Shown: positions 36,605 to 46,476, numbered from the stretch's first letter. The stretch: DNA of 64,000 nucleotides from Hyphomicrobiales bacterium (GCA_039973685.1 JBDWKL010000043.1:124001-188000); one strand, 5' to 3'. The notes: generated by a model from the letters alone, not told the origin. A program made the numbers and translations.

Positions 36605-37812
36605 GCGCTAGCAGGCTCACCAACCCGTGCTTCTTTGATCGGCCAATGCAAGATCGCAGCAAGAACACCAAGCGCAATGCCGATATACCAAATACCGTCA
36701 TAAGACCCTGTCTCATCAAAAATGCGACCGCCTAACCAGATGCCTGAAAAGGACCCTAACTGGTGGGACAAGAAGACAACGCCAAACAACATCGCCATAT
36801 ACCGAGTGCCGAACATGGCTGCCACAAGCCCTTGCGTTGGCGGGATAGTGGAAAGCCATAACAAGCCCATTGCACCCGAAAATAGAATGATCGTCGTCGA
36901 TGTTACGGGCAACACAATGAAGATAGAGATCACAATTGCACGCGCGATATAGATGAAGGTCAACACAAAGCGCATCGGTAATTTCGCTGAAACCATGCCA
37001 GCCGTAAGCGCACCAATAATGTTGAAGAACCCAATCATTGCAATGGAATAACCACCCCATTTTGGATCAAGACCAAGGTCTTCAATGAAGGGGGGCATAT
37101 GCACCGTGATGAAGGCCACATGGAAACCGCAAACGAAAAACCCAATCGTAAGCAACCAGTAAGATGGATGATTAAACGCTTCAGCTAGCGCTTGTTTGAT
37201 TGTTTGATCCGCACGGCCTGGTTCAGCCTGCGCTTTTGGTTTGCCCTTTAATGGAATTGCTAAAAGCGGCACCAAGGCCACAAGGCACGCCATAAACAAC
37301 AGCGTAAATTCAAAGCCATATGCTGATACGAAATTCTGGCCTAAAGGCGCAAAAATGAACTGCCCCGCAGAGCCCGCCGCCGTTCCTAGACCGAACACAA
37401 GAGTCCGATGTTGTTCTGGCACAATACGCGCGAAGGCTGCGAGCACGAGGAAAAAAGCAGAACCTGCAACACCCAAGCCAACCAAAACGCCCGCTGTCAT
37501 TTGCAGTGTCAGCGGGTCTGTTGTTGTCGCCATTAAAACAAGGCCAACAACATAAAGAACCGCGCCAACGCTCAGCGTTTTCCAAGTGCCATATTTATCT
37601 GCAAGCATACCAACAAACGGCTGCGCTAAACCCCAAACAAGATTTTGAATGGCGATAGCAAGCGCGAACACTTCGCGGCTCCAATCATTTGTCTCCGTCA
37701 TCGGCGTGACGAAAAAGCCCATCGTAGAGCGTGGACCAAAGGTCAAAATAGCAATGAGGCAACCGCATGCAACAATGAATGGAACGGATAGATTGGTTTT
37801 AGCGTGTGGCAT
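36601..37812 (-). CDS. MFS transporter, OFA/monocarboxylate-like
   Basis: This 403-residue protein has twelve predicted membrane segments. It shows the MFS loop signature between helices 2 and 3 (G-M-L-A-D-K-Y-G-T-W-K) and a long cytoplasmic loop after helix 6. The R-S-T-M-G-F-F-V-T-P-M start of helix 1 resembles oxalate/formate or monocarboxylate transporters. Substrate not determined. It is a single gene, convergent with the phosphatase gene. Confidence 0.85.
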   Translation of the reverse strand: MPHAKTNLSVPFIVACGCLIAILTFGPRSTMGFFVTPMTETNDWSREVFALAIAIQNLVWGLAQPFVGMLADKYGTWKTLSVGAVLYVVGLVLMATTTDPLTLQMTAGVLVGLGVAGSAFFLVLAAFARIVPEQHRTLVFGLGTAAGSAGQFIFAPLGQNFVSAYGFEFTLLFMACLVALVPLLAIPLKGKPKAQAEPGRADQTIKQALAEAFNHPSYWLLTIGFFVCGFHVAFITVHMPPFIEDLGLDPKWGGYSIAMIGFFNIIGALTAGMVSAKLPMRFVLTFIYIARAIVISIFIVLPVTSTTIILFSGAMGLLWLSTIPPTQGLVAAMFGTRYMAMLFGVVFLSHQLGSFSGIWLGGRIFDETGSYDGIWYIGIALGVLAAILHWPIKEARVGEPASA

Positions 37813-37900
37813 GATGCCCCCTTATGAATCGGATTGAATAGTGGGCGACCAAGGAGGAGGTTTCAATTGATTATTTTTGATGAGCCCATCAAAAATGAAA

Positions 37901-37926
37901 ATGGCCACACCCGAAGGTGTGACCAT
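37901..37926 (-). terminator. Rho-independent terminator of the SleB-type hydrolase gene
   Basis: An 11-bp stem with one mismatch and a CGAA-type tetraloop lies 37 bases past the hydrolase stop. On the minus strand it is followed by a T-rich tract, so it should end that transcript. Confidence 0.75.
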
Positions 37927-37962
37927 ATAAATGTAATCTGGAGGATTTACATCTTAATCGGT

Positions 37963-39375
37963 CTAAGACCAACCACCGTTTTTAGTGCGGTAGAAGATAT
38001 GGACACCAATGCGGGTTAGGACTTTCATAGTACGCCCCCACTTTGGACTGACGTAAGTTGCGTGATAATGGGTAGAATCCGCTACTTCATCGAGATAAAT
38101 TTTGCCTTTTGATACATCACGGGCAATTCTAACCGCTGTCTTCCAAGACTTCTTGTCATTGACGCGGTCATAAATACCATCACAGGCAAATGAGAACTGG
38201 CAACGATTGCGCCAATGTTTGTTTTGATAAACCACACCGCAGATCGTGTTTGGATAAGCTGGTGCTTTCACGCGGTTCAAGATCACTTGAGCGACAGCTG
38301 CCTGCCCCTTTTCGATTTCACCGCGTGATTCAAAATAAATGCCCGCTGCAAGACAACGCTGTTGGTTCTTGCGGTAGACAGAGCCTGGCAATTTAAAGCC
38401 TGCCCAAAAATGCAATTTCTTGCCAGATTTTCTCTTTTGCGGTTCAAGACTTTCTGCGACTTCCGGCTTCAATCTTGGAACTGGAACATCCGCAAAACCT
38501 TCATAAACTGGCGTTAAGATTGCCTGTTGTTGTGGTTCAACAACTTTAACTTGACCATTTGGTGCAACCGGCAATACGGCGTGTTTACCGTCGCGGCGTG
38601 CAAGCACTGCTTCAAAAACAGCGCGTGGGTCGTTTGTTTTCGCAGCATAACCAGTTTGAACCTGAGCAACCTGCGGTATTGATGCCGTTACAGTTGTATC
38701 GATCTCAATATTTGCCTGTTCTGCTGCATCATTTTGAATGGCAGCAATCGCTGCTTCTGGAATAAGAGCTAACGGCGCTGATTTTGCTGCAGGCGCTGCC
38801 TCTTTTTTGGCAACCAGCACTTTGCGACGTGGCCGATCTTGTTTCTGATCAATCTTTGTCACAGCTGCAGGCGTAGCGACTGGCGCTGGTGTTGGTGAAA
38901 CAAAGGCAACTGTTGGCCAAAGCTGAGCATTAGGCGCGCTAAGAATAGAACTGCCATCAAACATAACGCCAGCAGACAATGATCCAGCTTTGCGACCATA
39001 TTTACCAACGGGCAAATCACCCTTAGCAGCTTGAACCGAAGGCTCTTTTGAAACTATCTTTGCAATTGCGGGCGTTGGTGCGAAGGCATAGCCTTTGAAG
39101 CTCTTACCAGAACCAATGTCCATGCCTTTAAGCAAAACACCGTTCTCATCCATGATCATAGGTGACGCGCCTTTGCGCTTCACGAAATCACGTCCAAGAG
39201 CAGCCGGACTTGTAACAATGGATGCAAGCCAGCGATCTTCGCCAAGCTTCTTACCGGCGAAGGCACTTACATCTTGAAAATCAATGCTATTTGGGAAAGC
39301 GACAGTGAGCGCCAAAACGGCAGCACCACACATGGCAGCAGAACTTAACTGGGCGGTTAGATTTTTACGCGACAC
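37963..39375 (-). CDS. SleB/CwlJ-type cell wall hydrolase
   Basis: This 470-residue protein has a hydrophobic N-terminus (likely signal or anchor), a long low-complexity alanine/proline/valine linker, and a C-terminal Hydrolase_2 domain from about residue 345. The domain shows R-C-L-A-A-G-I-Y-F-E-S-R-G-E (catalytic glutamate), V-I-L-N-R-V, C-Q-F-S-F-A-C-D-G and H-Y-H-A-T-Y-V. It would cleave peptidoglycan glycan strands in the periplasm; the same domain degrades spore cortex in Bacillus. The start is GTG with a weak ribosome site. Confidence 0.85.
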   Translation of the reverse strand: MSRKNLTAQLSSAAMCGAAVLALTVAFPNSIDFQDVSAFAGKKLGEDRWLASIVTSPAALGRDFVKRKGASPMIMDENGVLLKGMDIGSGKSFKGYAFAPTPAIAKIVSKEPSVQAAKGDLPVGKYGRKAGSLSAGVMFDGSSILSAPNAQLWPTVAFVSPTPAPVATPAAVTKIDQKQDRPRRKVLVAKKEAAPAAKSAPLALIPEAAIAAIQNDAAEQANIEIDTTVTASIPQVAQVQTGYAAKTNDPRAVFEAVLARRDGKHAVLPVAPNGQVKVVEPQQQAILTPVYEGFADVPVPRLKPEVAESLEPQKRKSGKKLHFWAGFKLPGSVYRKNQQRCLAAGIYFESRGEIEKGQAAVAQVILNRVKAPAYPNTICGVVYQNKHWRNRCQFSFACDGIYDRVNDKKSWKTAVRIARDVSKGKIYLDEVADSTHYHATYVSPKWGRTMKVLTRIGVHIFYRTKNGGWS

Positions 39376-39599
39376 AACACTTACTCACAACTCGATACAG
39401 ATACAAACTTGTATTTCTATCGTCAGTTATCGTCGATTAACCTAAATCAACAGTTAACAGGCTCGAATTTCAGCCATTCTAACTAAAGAACGGCGATATA
39501 TTTGATACCTAGTACAGAGTAAATTCGCTAAAATTTTAACAAAATCGGCGTAAATCCGCCGATTTTCAAAAAATTCTTATTGACGTGGTGAACAAAGTC

Positions 39600-42170
39600 T
39601 TAGCGCGAAGAAAGTGTCGCTTGTGCTGCTGCAAGCCGTGCGATTGGCACCCGAAATGGTGAACAGGAAACATAATCTAATGCTAAACGTTCACAAAAAT
39701 GGATCGACGATGGATCGCCGCCATGCTCTCCGCAAATACCAATTTGAAGATGTGGGTTGGCCTCACGCCCTTTGATGGTTGTCATCTCAATGACGGCTCC
39801 AACGCCCTCTTCATCGATGGTGACGAAGGGGTCTTTGTCCATCAAACCCATTTGCTCATAGGTGGTCAAAAAGGCAACGGCATCGTCTCGCGAAATACCA
39901 AAGGTGGTTTGGGTCAGATCATTTGTGCCGAATGAAAAGAAATCTGCTTCTGAGGCAATTCGGTCTGCAATCATTGCCGCGCGCGGCAATTCGATCATGG
40001 AGCCGACCTTATAATGAAGCGAATAGTCGTGCTTATGCTCCACAATTTGCGCCGCATCATCAATCAACCGACTGATTGCAATAAACTCACGGTTCAAGGC
40101 CACCAAGGGCACCATGATCTCCGGTTTTACATCAATGTCATATTTGCGATTGATTTCGATGGCTGCCTCAAAAATCACCTCAACCAGCGTTTTGGCAAGT
40201 TCAGGATTACAAATCAACAAACGACAACCGCGATTGCCAAGCATCGGATTTGTTTCACTCAACTCATCTATCGTGAATTCCAAATCACTGGCTTTAAGGT
40301 CCAATGTTTTGGCGAGCTTTTTTATATCCGCTTTTGTTTTTGGCAAAAACTCGTGAAGCGGCGGGTCAAACAAACGAATGGTTGTTGGTCGCTCGCGCAT
40401 AACTTCGAACAGGTGGACAAAATCTTGCCGCAGCAACGGCACCAATTTTGCGACACCTAAAAGGCGGGTGCGATCATCCGTTGCTAAGATAACCTGACGC
40501 ATTGCCGCTAATCTATCTGGCTCAAACAACATATGCTCTGTGCGACATAGCCCGATACCCTCAGCACCGAAACGCACAGCAACCTCCGCATCACCGGGGC
40601 TTTCTACATTGGTCAGCACCTTCATGCGTCTAAATTCATCAGCCCATTCAAGCAAGGTAGACAAATCACCAGATACTTCAGACGGGCGCAATTGGCATTT
40701 GCCGTCATACATCATGCCCGTGGAGCCATCGACTGTAACATGATCGCCTTCTTGATAGATCTTACCATCAACTTGGAAGCTCTTAGCTTCTTCATCCACC
40801 ATAATACCCGACATGCTTACGATGCAGGGCTTACCTGTGCCGCGAGCGATCACGGCAGCGTGGCTGGTCAGGCCGCCTTTGGTTGTTACGATGGCGGATG
40901 AGGCTTGCATGCCACGAATATCTTCCGGCGTGGTTTCTGCCCGCACCAAGATTACCTGCCAACCTTTTGACTTAAGCGCTTCTGCAGCACTGGCAGAAAA
41001 TACGGCCCGTCCTGTTGCAGCCCCTGGTGAAGCAGATAGGCCATGGGCCAATTCTTTCAATTCTTGTCCAACATCCAAGCGGGCGTGAAGAATATCAATC
41101 AAACGATCAGGCTCAATGCGTTGGACAGCTTCTTCTTTGCTGATCTCTCCTGCTCTCACCATTTCAACAACAAAAGTTACCTCTGCCGCCGTTGTCAAAG
41201 GCAGTGAAGTGCCATCAACAATATAGGCCTCGTCGTTTGCGATAATGAAATCTAACCGCTCAGCCTTGGCGCTTTTCACTTCCCAAGAAATTGCCTGCCC
41301 GATGATGTCTTTTATCACCGCGTCAGATTTGCGCTCTGCAATCGGGATCGGCTGACTTGAACCATTATGTTCAAATATCTGACCCTCGAGACACCGTTCG
41401 CCAGTATTCTCATCGCGAGCAGCAATCCAACCAGTCGCCGTTGGTTGCACACCATTCCACGGCACACATACTTGGATAACGACACCAAGCCCGCCAGTAT
41501 CTTCGATGTTATAAAGTTGTCGATAGGTTTGGGCGCGTGTCTTATTCCATGATTTCCACATCAACAAGACCGTCAACAAAAGCTGATCGGACGGATTGAG
41601 CGGCAAGGCATCATCAGTTTCTCGCTTGGCGATTTCCAGATAGGCCTTCAAAAGACCATACCAATCCACGTCACCTGCTTGTTCGGCAATATCTAGCTTG
41701 TCGTCAAACAGACTTTCATCAACGCCAAAAGACTGTGTTGCGATTTCCCGAATGGTACTGGCAAATTGTCGTGATGCGTACTGCTTGTCACCTTCATCCG
41801 CTAAATATTCAATAGCGTCTAATGTCCAACCAACATGCAATATATGAAGGCCAAACCCTGCTTGCGCCACAACAGGACTAACCCGCACAGCTAAGATAAG
41901 AGGGTTTTCCTTTTCACCTAGCCATTTGCGGGTGGTGCGTTGAAGGCCACGCACACCGCGCGAGATTTCAACCTGAAACGACGTCGATAATTCACCCTTA
42001 TCATTCGAGTTCTGCGAATACGCCAAAATCGGCAATGCAAACGATGGAGCCACGCGTAAACCAGCAGAAGCCATCGCAGCCAATCGCTCAGACTTCGCGC
42101 CATAGCACTCAGCTGCAAGCGATGTTTTGCTGCTTCGCGATTGTCCAAAACCGATAACGTCTACAGACAT
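39600..42170 (-). CDS. ppdK: PPDK-like PEP-binding protein with degenerate ATP-grasp domain
   Basis: The 856-residue protein has the layout of pyruvate phosphate dikinase. The swivel domain is intact, with the phospho-acceptor H437 in G-G-L-T-S-H-A-A-V-I-A-R-G. The PEP/pyruvate barrel is intact (G-L-C-R-T-E-H-M, G-N-R-G-C-R-L, S-F-G-T-N-D-L-T-Q-T-T-F-G, catalytic C836 in D-Y-V-S-C-S-P-F-R). The N-terminal 340 residues are strongly changed. The glycine-rich M-P-G-M-M-D-T loop is missing, and the terminal Q-T-R of the ATP site reads V-D-G. It occupies the usual rhizobial ppdK site beside glyS. It may have lost dikinase activity while keeping PEP-dependent phosphorylation, or it may use an altered nucleotide site. 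Confidence 0.8.
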   Translation of the reverse strand: MSVDVIGFGQSRSSKTSLAAECYGAKSERLAAMASAGLRVAPSFALPILAYSQNSNDKGELSTSFQVEISRGVRGLQRTTRKWLGEKENPLILAVRVSPVVAQAGFGLHILHVGWTLDAIEYLADEGDKQYASRQFASTIREIATQSFGVDESLFDDKLDIAEQAGDVDWYGLLKAYLEIAKRETDDALPLNPSDQLLLTVLLMWKSWNKTRAQTYRQLYNIEDTGGLGVVIQVCVPWNGVQPTATGWIAARDENTGERCLEGQIFEHNGSSQPIPIAERKSDAVIKDIIGQAISWEVKSAKAERLDFIIANDEAYIVDGTSLPLTTAAEVTFVVEMVRAGEISKEEAVQRIEPDRLIDILHARLDVGQELKELAHGLSASPGAATGRAVFSASAAEALKSKGWQVILVRAETTPEDIRGMQASSAIVTTKGGLTSHAAVIARGTGKPCIVSMSGIMVDEEAKSFQVDGKIYQEGDHVTVDGSTGMMYDGKCQLRPSEVSGDLSTLLEWADEFRRMKVLTNVESPGDAEVAVRFGAEGIGLCRTEHMLFEPDRLAAMRQVILATDDRTRLLGVAKLVPLLRQDFVHLFEVMRERPTTIRLFDPPLHEFLPKTKADIKKLAKTLDLKASDLEFTIDELSETNPMLGNRGCRLLICNPELAKTLVEVIFEAAIEINRKYDIDVKPEIMVPLVALNREFIAISRLIDDAAQIVEHKHDYSLHYKVGSMIELPRAAMIADRIASEADFFSFGTNDLTQTTFGISRDDAVAFLTTYEQMGLMDKDPFVTIDEEGVGAVIEMTTIKGREANPHLQIGICGEHGGDPSSIHFCERLALDYVSCSPFRVPIARLAAAQATLSSR

Positions 42171-42268
42171 TAAAACGCTGCCTCCTCGACAAACCTCATA
42201 AATCCAACCTAAGGGTGAACCTAAGTCATCCCTATTTGGTCATACAAGTACGAATTTGGCTACTTCTT

Positions 42269-42304
42269 ATATTGCGCCGCAATATGGTATTTTTATCAAT
42301 ACCA
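42269..42304. promoter_or_regulatory. Tandem palindromes between glyS and the PPDK-like gene
   Basis: A near-continuous palindrome at 42269-42285 (eight-base arms around one base) is followed by a seven-base hairpin at 42285-42304. They lie just after the glyS stop and about 100-130 bases before the PPDK-like start. They may be a weak terminator for glyS, an operator for the next gene, or both. Confidence 0.4.
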
Positions 42305-42320
42305 ATAAACCGTTACAGAT

Positions 42321-44369
42321 TTAGCCCTCAATGCGGGTGAAATCTGCAACGAGCGATGTCGCTGATCTGATTTTTGCTAAAAGCGCTAGGCGGTTGGCGC
42401 GAATGTTTGGATCATCATCATTCACCAACACGCCATCAAAGAACGCATCAATTGGACCACGAATAATCGACACAGCCTGCATGGCCGCGCCAAAGTCTTC
42501 AGCGGCCACAGCAGCTTCTGCTTTTGTCGAGGCTTGGTCGATGGCTTCAGCCAGTGCTTTTTCTTCTGGGAGAACGAGCAGGCTTGCATCAATTGAAGAA
42601 CCAACCGTCGCACCCTTCTTCTCTTCCGCTGCCAAAATATTAGTTGAACGCTTATAGCCCGCCAACAAGTTTTGGCCGTCATCAGTATTGAGGAAAGCAG
42701 TCAGGGCTTCCACGCGACGCGCAATCATTAGGAGATCATCGGCGTCAGAGGTAATGACAGCGTCAATCAAGTCATGGCGTGCATCTTGATCGCGCAAAAA
42801 CACTTTGAGGCGGTCGTGGAAGAATGAAAGGAGGTCATCGCTGACACCTTCTGATTTCAACGCCAAGCGGAAATCATTTTGCAAAATAATGCGGATCACA
42901 CCGAGGGCGGCGCGACGAAGTGCATAAGGGTCTTTTGACCCCGTCGGCTTTTCATCTATCGACCAGAAGCCCATCAACGTATCAAGCTTATCAGCCAGCG
43001 CGATTGTGGCAGCCACCTTATCAGTTGGCACATCATCACTTGGGCCCTGCGGCTTATAGTGATCTTCCATCGCAGTCACCACAGAAGCATTTTCCCCTGC
43101 AATCTCTGCATAATAGCGGCCCATCAAGCCTTGAAGCTCAGGGAATTCGTAGACCATTTCAGTCATCAAGTCGGCTTTGCAAAGACTGGCGGCACGCTCG
43201 CACAATGAAGCATCCGCCCCTGTCTTCTCGCTCAATTGAACAGCAAGCTTCTTGATGCGTTCAACACGGTCTGCTTGGCTGCCAAGCTTTTCGTGGAAGG
43301 TTACGATTTTGAGTTTCTTCGCACGCTCTTCAAGCGACACGTTCAAATCTGTTTCCCAGAAGAATTTCGCATCAGACAAACGCGCCCGCACCACACGGCC
43401 ATTGCCTTTGGCAACTTCAACACCGCCGTCGTTTGGCTGGATGTTGGACACCAAAATGAACTTGTTGGTCAGCTTGCCAGTCTTTTGATCTTTCAGCACG
43501 AAACACTTCTGGTTCACGCGAATGGTGAGCTGGATCACTTCAGGCGGGATGTTGAGAAATTCCTCATCAAACTCACCCATTAAAACAACAGGCCATTCAA
43601 CCAAACCGGAAACTTCTTCTAAAAGCCCTGCATCTTCTACAAGCTCTAACCCTTGTGCAAAGGCTAGGTCTTTGGCGTCGTGAAGGATGATGTCTTTACG
43701 ACGTTCTGGGTCTAGCACCACATTGGCTTTTTCAAGTTCCGCCATATAGTCGTGCAAGCGGCGAACCGCGATTTCGTCTGGTGCATGGAAGCGGTGGCCA
43801 CGGGTTTTATTGCCAGATGGTACGCCTTCAATGTCGAACGTAATCACTTCAGGGTCTTCAGTCTCTGGACCGAAGGTACAAAGGATTGATTGCAACGGAC
43901 GCACCCAACGCATGGCACCCGCTTGGCTAGAGGCTTTGCCCCAACGCATAGATTTTGGCCACGGAAACTTCTTGACGATGTCTGGCACGAGGTCTTGCAA
44001 AATGTCTTCTGCATCACGACCCGGCTTGTTGATGACGGCGACGTAGAAATCGCCCTTCTTCGGATCGTTTTTAACTTCGGCCTCATCAATGGAGGAAAGA
44101 CCCGCACCGCGCAGAAAACCAGCAAGCGCTTTTTCCGGCGCGTCGGTGCGTGGACCTTTGCGCTCTTCGCGAATATCAGCGGAGCGCTTGGTCAAGCCAT
44201 TCACAGAAAGGGTCAAACGGCGGGGCGTCCAAAACTCTTTTGCACCTTCATAGGTCAGACCCGCATCCACCAAGCCGTCGGTGATCATCTTACGTAAATC
44301 ACCGGCTGCTTTTCGTTGCATCCGCGCTGGAATTTCTTCCGAGAAGAGTTCTAACAATAAGTCTGGCAT
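42321..44369 (-). CDS. glyS: Glycyl-tRNA synthetase beta subunit
   Basis: This is the beta chain of the tetrameric bacterial glycyl-tRNA synthetase, which charges tRNA-Gly. The 682-residue protein begins with the family signature [15 protein letters not shown] and contains P-K-S-M-R-W-G. It has the H-D-like segment of the central domain (Y-Y-A-E-I-A-G-E-N) and [13 protein letters not shown] near the C-terminal third. It is the partner of glyQ, here separated from it by two inserted genes. Confidence 0.96.
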   Translation of the reverse strand: MPDLLLELFSEEIPARMQRKAAGDLRKMITDGLVDAGLTYEGAKEFWTPRRLTLSVNGLTKRSADIREERKGPRTDAPEKALAGFLRGAGLSSIDEAEVKNDPKKGDFYVAVINKPGRDAEDILQDLVPDIVKKFPWPKSMRWGKASSQAGAMRWVRPLQSILCTFGPETEDPEVITFDIEGVPSGNKTRGHRFHAPDEIAVRRLHDYMAELEKANVVLDPERRKDIILHDAKDLAFAQGLELVEDAGLLEEVSGLVEWPVVLMGEFDEEFLNIPPEVIQLTIRVNQKCFVLKDQKTGKLTNKFILVSNIQPNDGGVEVAKGNGRVVRARLSDAKFFWETDLNVSLEERAKKLKIVTFHEKLGSQADRVERIKKLAVQLSEKTGADASLCERAASLCKADLMTEMVYEFPELQGLMGRYYAEIAGENASVVTAMEDHYKPQGPSDDVPTDKVAATIALADKLDTLMGFWSIDEKPTGSKDPYALRRAALGVIRIILQNDFRLALKSEGVSDDLLSFFHDRLKVFLRDQDARHDLIDAVITSDADDLLMIARRVEALTAFLNTDDGQNLLAGYKRSTNILAAEEKKGATVGSSIDASLLVLPEEKALAEAIDQASTKAEAAVAAEDFGAAMQAVSIIRGPIDAFFDGVLVNDDDPNIRANRLALLAKIRSATSLVADFTRIEG

Positions 44370-44473
44370 ATCAGGTCTAAATTCTTGAATGGAAAGGTGA
44401 GACAGCGTTTAGCAATGAATGAGCGAAATGTCATCCCGTGTGAGCGCCCGATTGAGAGAAAGACAAAAGAAAA

Positions 44474-44489
44474 AGGCGCCCAAGCGCCT
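44474..44489 (-). terminator. Terminator after the CDGSH gene
   Basis: A six-bp GC-rich stem (44474-44479 with 44484-44489, loop CCAA) is followed on the minus strand by a T-rich run. It lies between the CDGSH gene and glyS and would cut transcription between them. Confidence 0.65.
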
Positions 44490-44516
44490 ATTCCGGACCC
44501 CGCATCGCTCTAATCA

Positions 44517-44765
44517 CTAAAGTTTACTGTGGGAACCATCGCAAAATGGTTGGCGCTTCGTTGCTTTACAACCACAAAAATATTTTGTGCCGCTGCTATC
44601 AGCCTCCCACACCAAGGGCGCGAAGCTTGTCTCTTTATGGCTGCCATCACAAAAAGGCTGCTTGGTCGAAAGACCACATGTGCACCAAAAATATTTCTTA
44701 CCTTCTTCCACTTCCACGGCAAAGGGCTCTTTGGCTGCGACTACTGGTTTCATATCGTCCGACAT
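44517..44765 (-). CDS. Double CDGSH iron-sulfur domain protein
   Basis: This 82-residue protein carries two CDGSH motifs. Ligands are C28, C30, C39 and H43 in the first, and C64, C66, C75 and H79 in the second, each able to hold a 2Fe-2S cluster (mitoNEET-type, three Cys and one His). There is no membrane anchor. Such tandem bacterial proteins have no settled function, and redox sensing or electron/cluster transfer is suspected. It sits between the repeat protein and glyS. Confidence 0.92.
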   Translation of the reverse strand: MSDDMKPVVAAKEPFAVEVEEGKKYFWCTCGLSTKQPFCDGSHKETSFAPLVWEADSSGTKYFCGCKATKRQPFCDGSHSKL

Positions 44766-44814
44766 AGTGGTTTACCTCTCGTTGATCCAAACACTCTCAA
44801 AACAAGAGCTAAAA

Positions 44815-46476
44815 TTAAGAACGCCCCGAAAATGTTTCCCAAATTGAGCGCAAGTTTTTCTTACCGGCGCGGGCTGCATTCATTTCGGCTTCGGATTTTG
44901 TTTCAGCATTTTCCAAAGTCTCATCGACGCTATTGCCAACAGCTTCTTTCGCCTTATCAACAACTGTTGACGCCCGCTCAGTGGCTGTCGATACGGCATC
45001 GCCTGCAGCTGCAATTGTCTCTTCAACTTGTTCACTCGCATGATCTGCAAGATTAGAAGCTTCCTCTTTTAAAGAGGATACTTTGTCATTGGCCTCTTCA
45101 GCCAAATTGGAAGCTTTTTGCGTAACATCTTCAACGGCAGATGCTGCCATTCCCATCCCATTTTTAGCGGCAAAGGAATTTGCGTTGGCAAGTGCTGCAG
45201 CACCAGGGATCGTCGTGGCGCTTGATGCATCGTTGGTTTCGCCAGCTTGATCTGATGCGTCCTCGTCGGTTGCTTCACCTGTTGCGGCTTCATCATCCAA
45301 AGCTTCTAACGCATCGGCAACAACCGCCATTTCATCCGCCACAGCAACGGTTTCATCAGCCTCGACAGCCGCTTCATCCGCCACATCAATGGTTTCATCA
45401 ACCTCAACAGCCGCTTCATCCGCTACAGCAACGGTTTCATCAACCTCGAAAGCCGCTTCATCTACCACAGCAATGGTTTCATCAACCTCATCTGCTGCCT
45501 CATCAGCGACCGCAATCGCTTCATCGTCCTCTTGAGGTTTCAACGCCACGCTATCAATCCTAACGCCGCTATCAAGCAACCCCATCACTGCGTTAGCCAT
45601 CCACTTACTCGTGACGCGGTTTTCGCCATTTAAGAGCGACTTGATAAAGCTTCCTGCTTTGCTCTCGTCAAAACTACGAATAAGGCCCGTTTCCTCACCC
45701 AGTAAATCAATAACCTTATCACTCACACCAACATTTTTGAGGCGTTCGCTCGCGTTTTCGATCTCAGCAATATCTGATTTTGCAGATTTAACGTCGCTGA
45801 TAATATTTTGCAGCTTATGCGCGCCCTCAGATGACAGGTCAGCCACAACAAGCGCATCGTCAGCCGCAATCATACGAATGTTCGCGCCGGTCTCATCACT
45901 TACACCGCAAAATTCAACGATTGATTGGAAGGACTGCATGCGTTCAACAAAGGCATCAACATTGCCACCTGCATCTTCGCCAGCTTCACCCTCAGGCATT
46001 TGAATAACGGCAATTGCATCCGATTCAAAATCATCACGGCTCTCAACGCCAAAATAATTGGCAACGGCCATCAGTCTTTCGACCTCATCTGTCAGCTCAG
46101 AGATCCCTTCCCCTTCGCGGCCAATTCGCACGAGGTTTGCAGAAAAATCATCGCCACTGCCATCGGCATCGCACATAGATTTGAGGCACTTCTCAAAATC
46201 ACCACTCATGATGCTGGCAAAACCGAGCTGGTTGTATTCTGGAAAAATCTTCATTGCCGGATCGACAAAAAGGCTTTTGTCATAAGAGCAAAGCGCTTTC
46301 TTGGCGGCAGATGAAAGTTCATCAATGGTATCTTGAGACGCTTCACCACCATCAATAGTGGCGTCGCTTAAAGCGCTACCTTTGGCAAGGACATCGCCCA
46401 ATTGGTCGATCAAGCCTCCTTCACCGACGCAGGACAAGAAACGTTCACATAACAAAGACGCCGTTCGCAAATTCAT
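44815..46476 (-). CDS. Unknown protein with 14-residue acidic repeats
   Basis: I do not recognise this 553-residue protein. Residues 1-310 form a globular, cysteine-containing region (cysteines near 10, 16, 63, 97, 102 and 190) with no signal peptide. Residues 321-390 are about five 14-residue repeats (consensus like V-A-V-A-D-E-A-A-V-E-V-D-E-T). The C-terminal 120 residues are alanine/lysine/glutamate-rich amphipathic helix, resembling LEA or apolipoprotein-like sequence (K-A-S-N-L-A-E-E-A-N-D-K-V). It lies between glyQ and the CDGSH gene. No pathway can be inferred from sequence. Confidence 0.75.
   Translation of the reverse strand: MNLRTASLLCERFLSCVGEGGLIDQLGDVLAKGSALSDATIDGGEASQDTIDELSSAAKKALCSYDKSLFVDPAMKIFPEYNQLGFASIMSGDFEKCLKSMCDADGSGDDFSANLVRIGREGEGISELTDEVERLMAVANYFGVESRDDFESDAIAVIQMPEGEAGEDAGGNVDAFVERMQSFQSIVEFCGVSDETGANIRMIAADDALVVADLSSEGAHKLQNIISDVKSAKSDIAEIENASERLKNVGVSDKVIDLLGEETGLIRSFDESKAGSFIKSLLNGENRVTSKWMANAVMGLLDSGVRIDSVALKPQEDDEAIAVADEAADEVDETIAVVDEAAFEVDETVAVADEAAVEVDETIDVADEAAVEADETVAVADEMAVVADALEALDDEAATGEATDEDASDQAGETNDASSATTIPGAAALANANSFAAKNGMGMAASAVEDVTQKASNLAEEANDKVSSLKEEASNLADHASEQVEETIAAAGDAVSTATERASTVVDKAKEAVGNSVDETLENAETKSEAEMNAARAGKKNLRSIWETFSGRS
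45307..45516 (-). repeat. 42-base coding tandem repeats
   Basis: About five imperfect tandem copies of a 42-base unit encode 14-residue acidic alanine/valine-rich segments of the unknown 553-residue protein. Third-position changes between copies show they are not recent exact duplications. Copy number may vary between strains. Confidence 0.8.

Noticed and set aside
45307-45516. Tandem repeats as a CRISPR array
   Set aside because: The units are contiguous imperfect coding repeats without unique spacers or cas genes.
45180-45563. 127-codon plus-strand ORF rich in histidine, proline and glutamine
   Set aside because: It is produced by the 42-base coding repeats read on the other strand and has no independent support.
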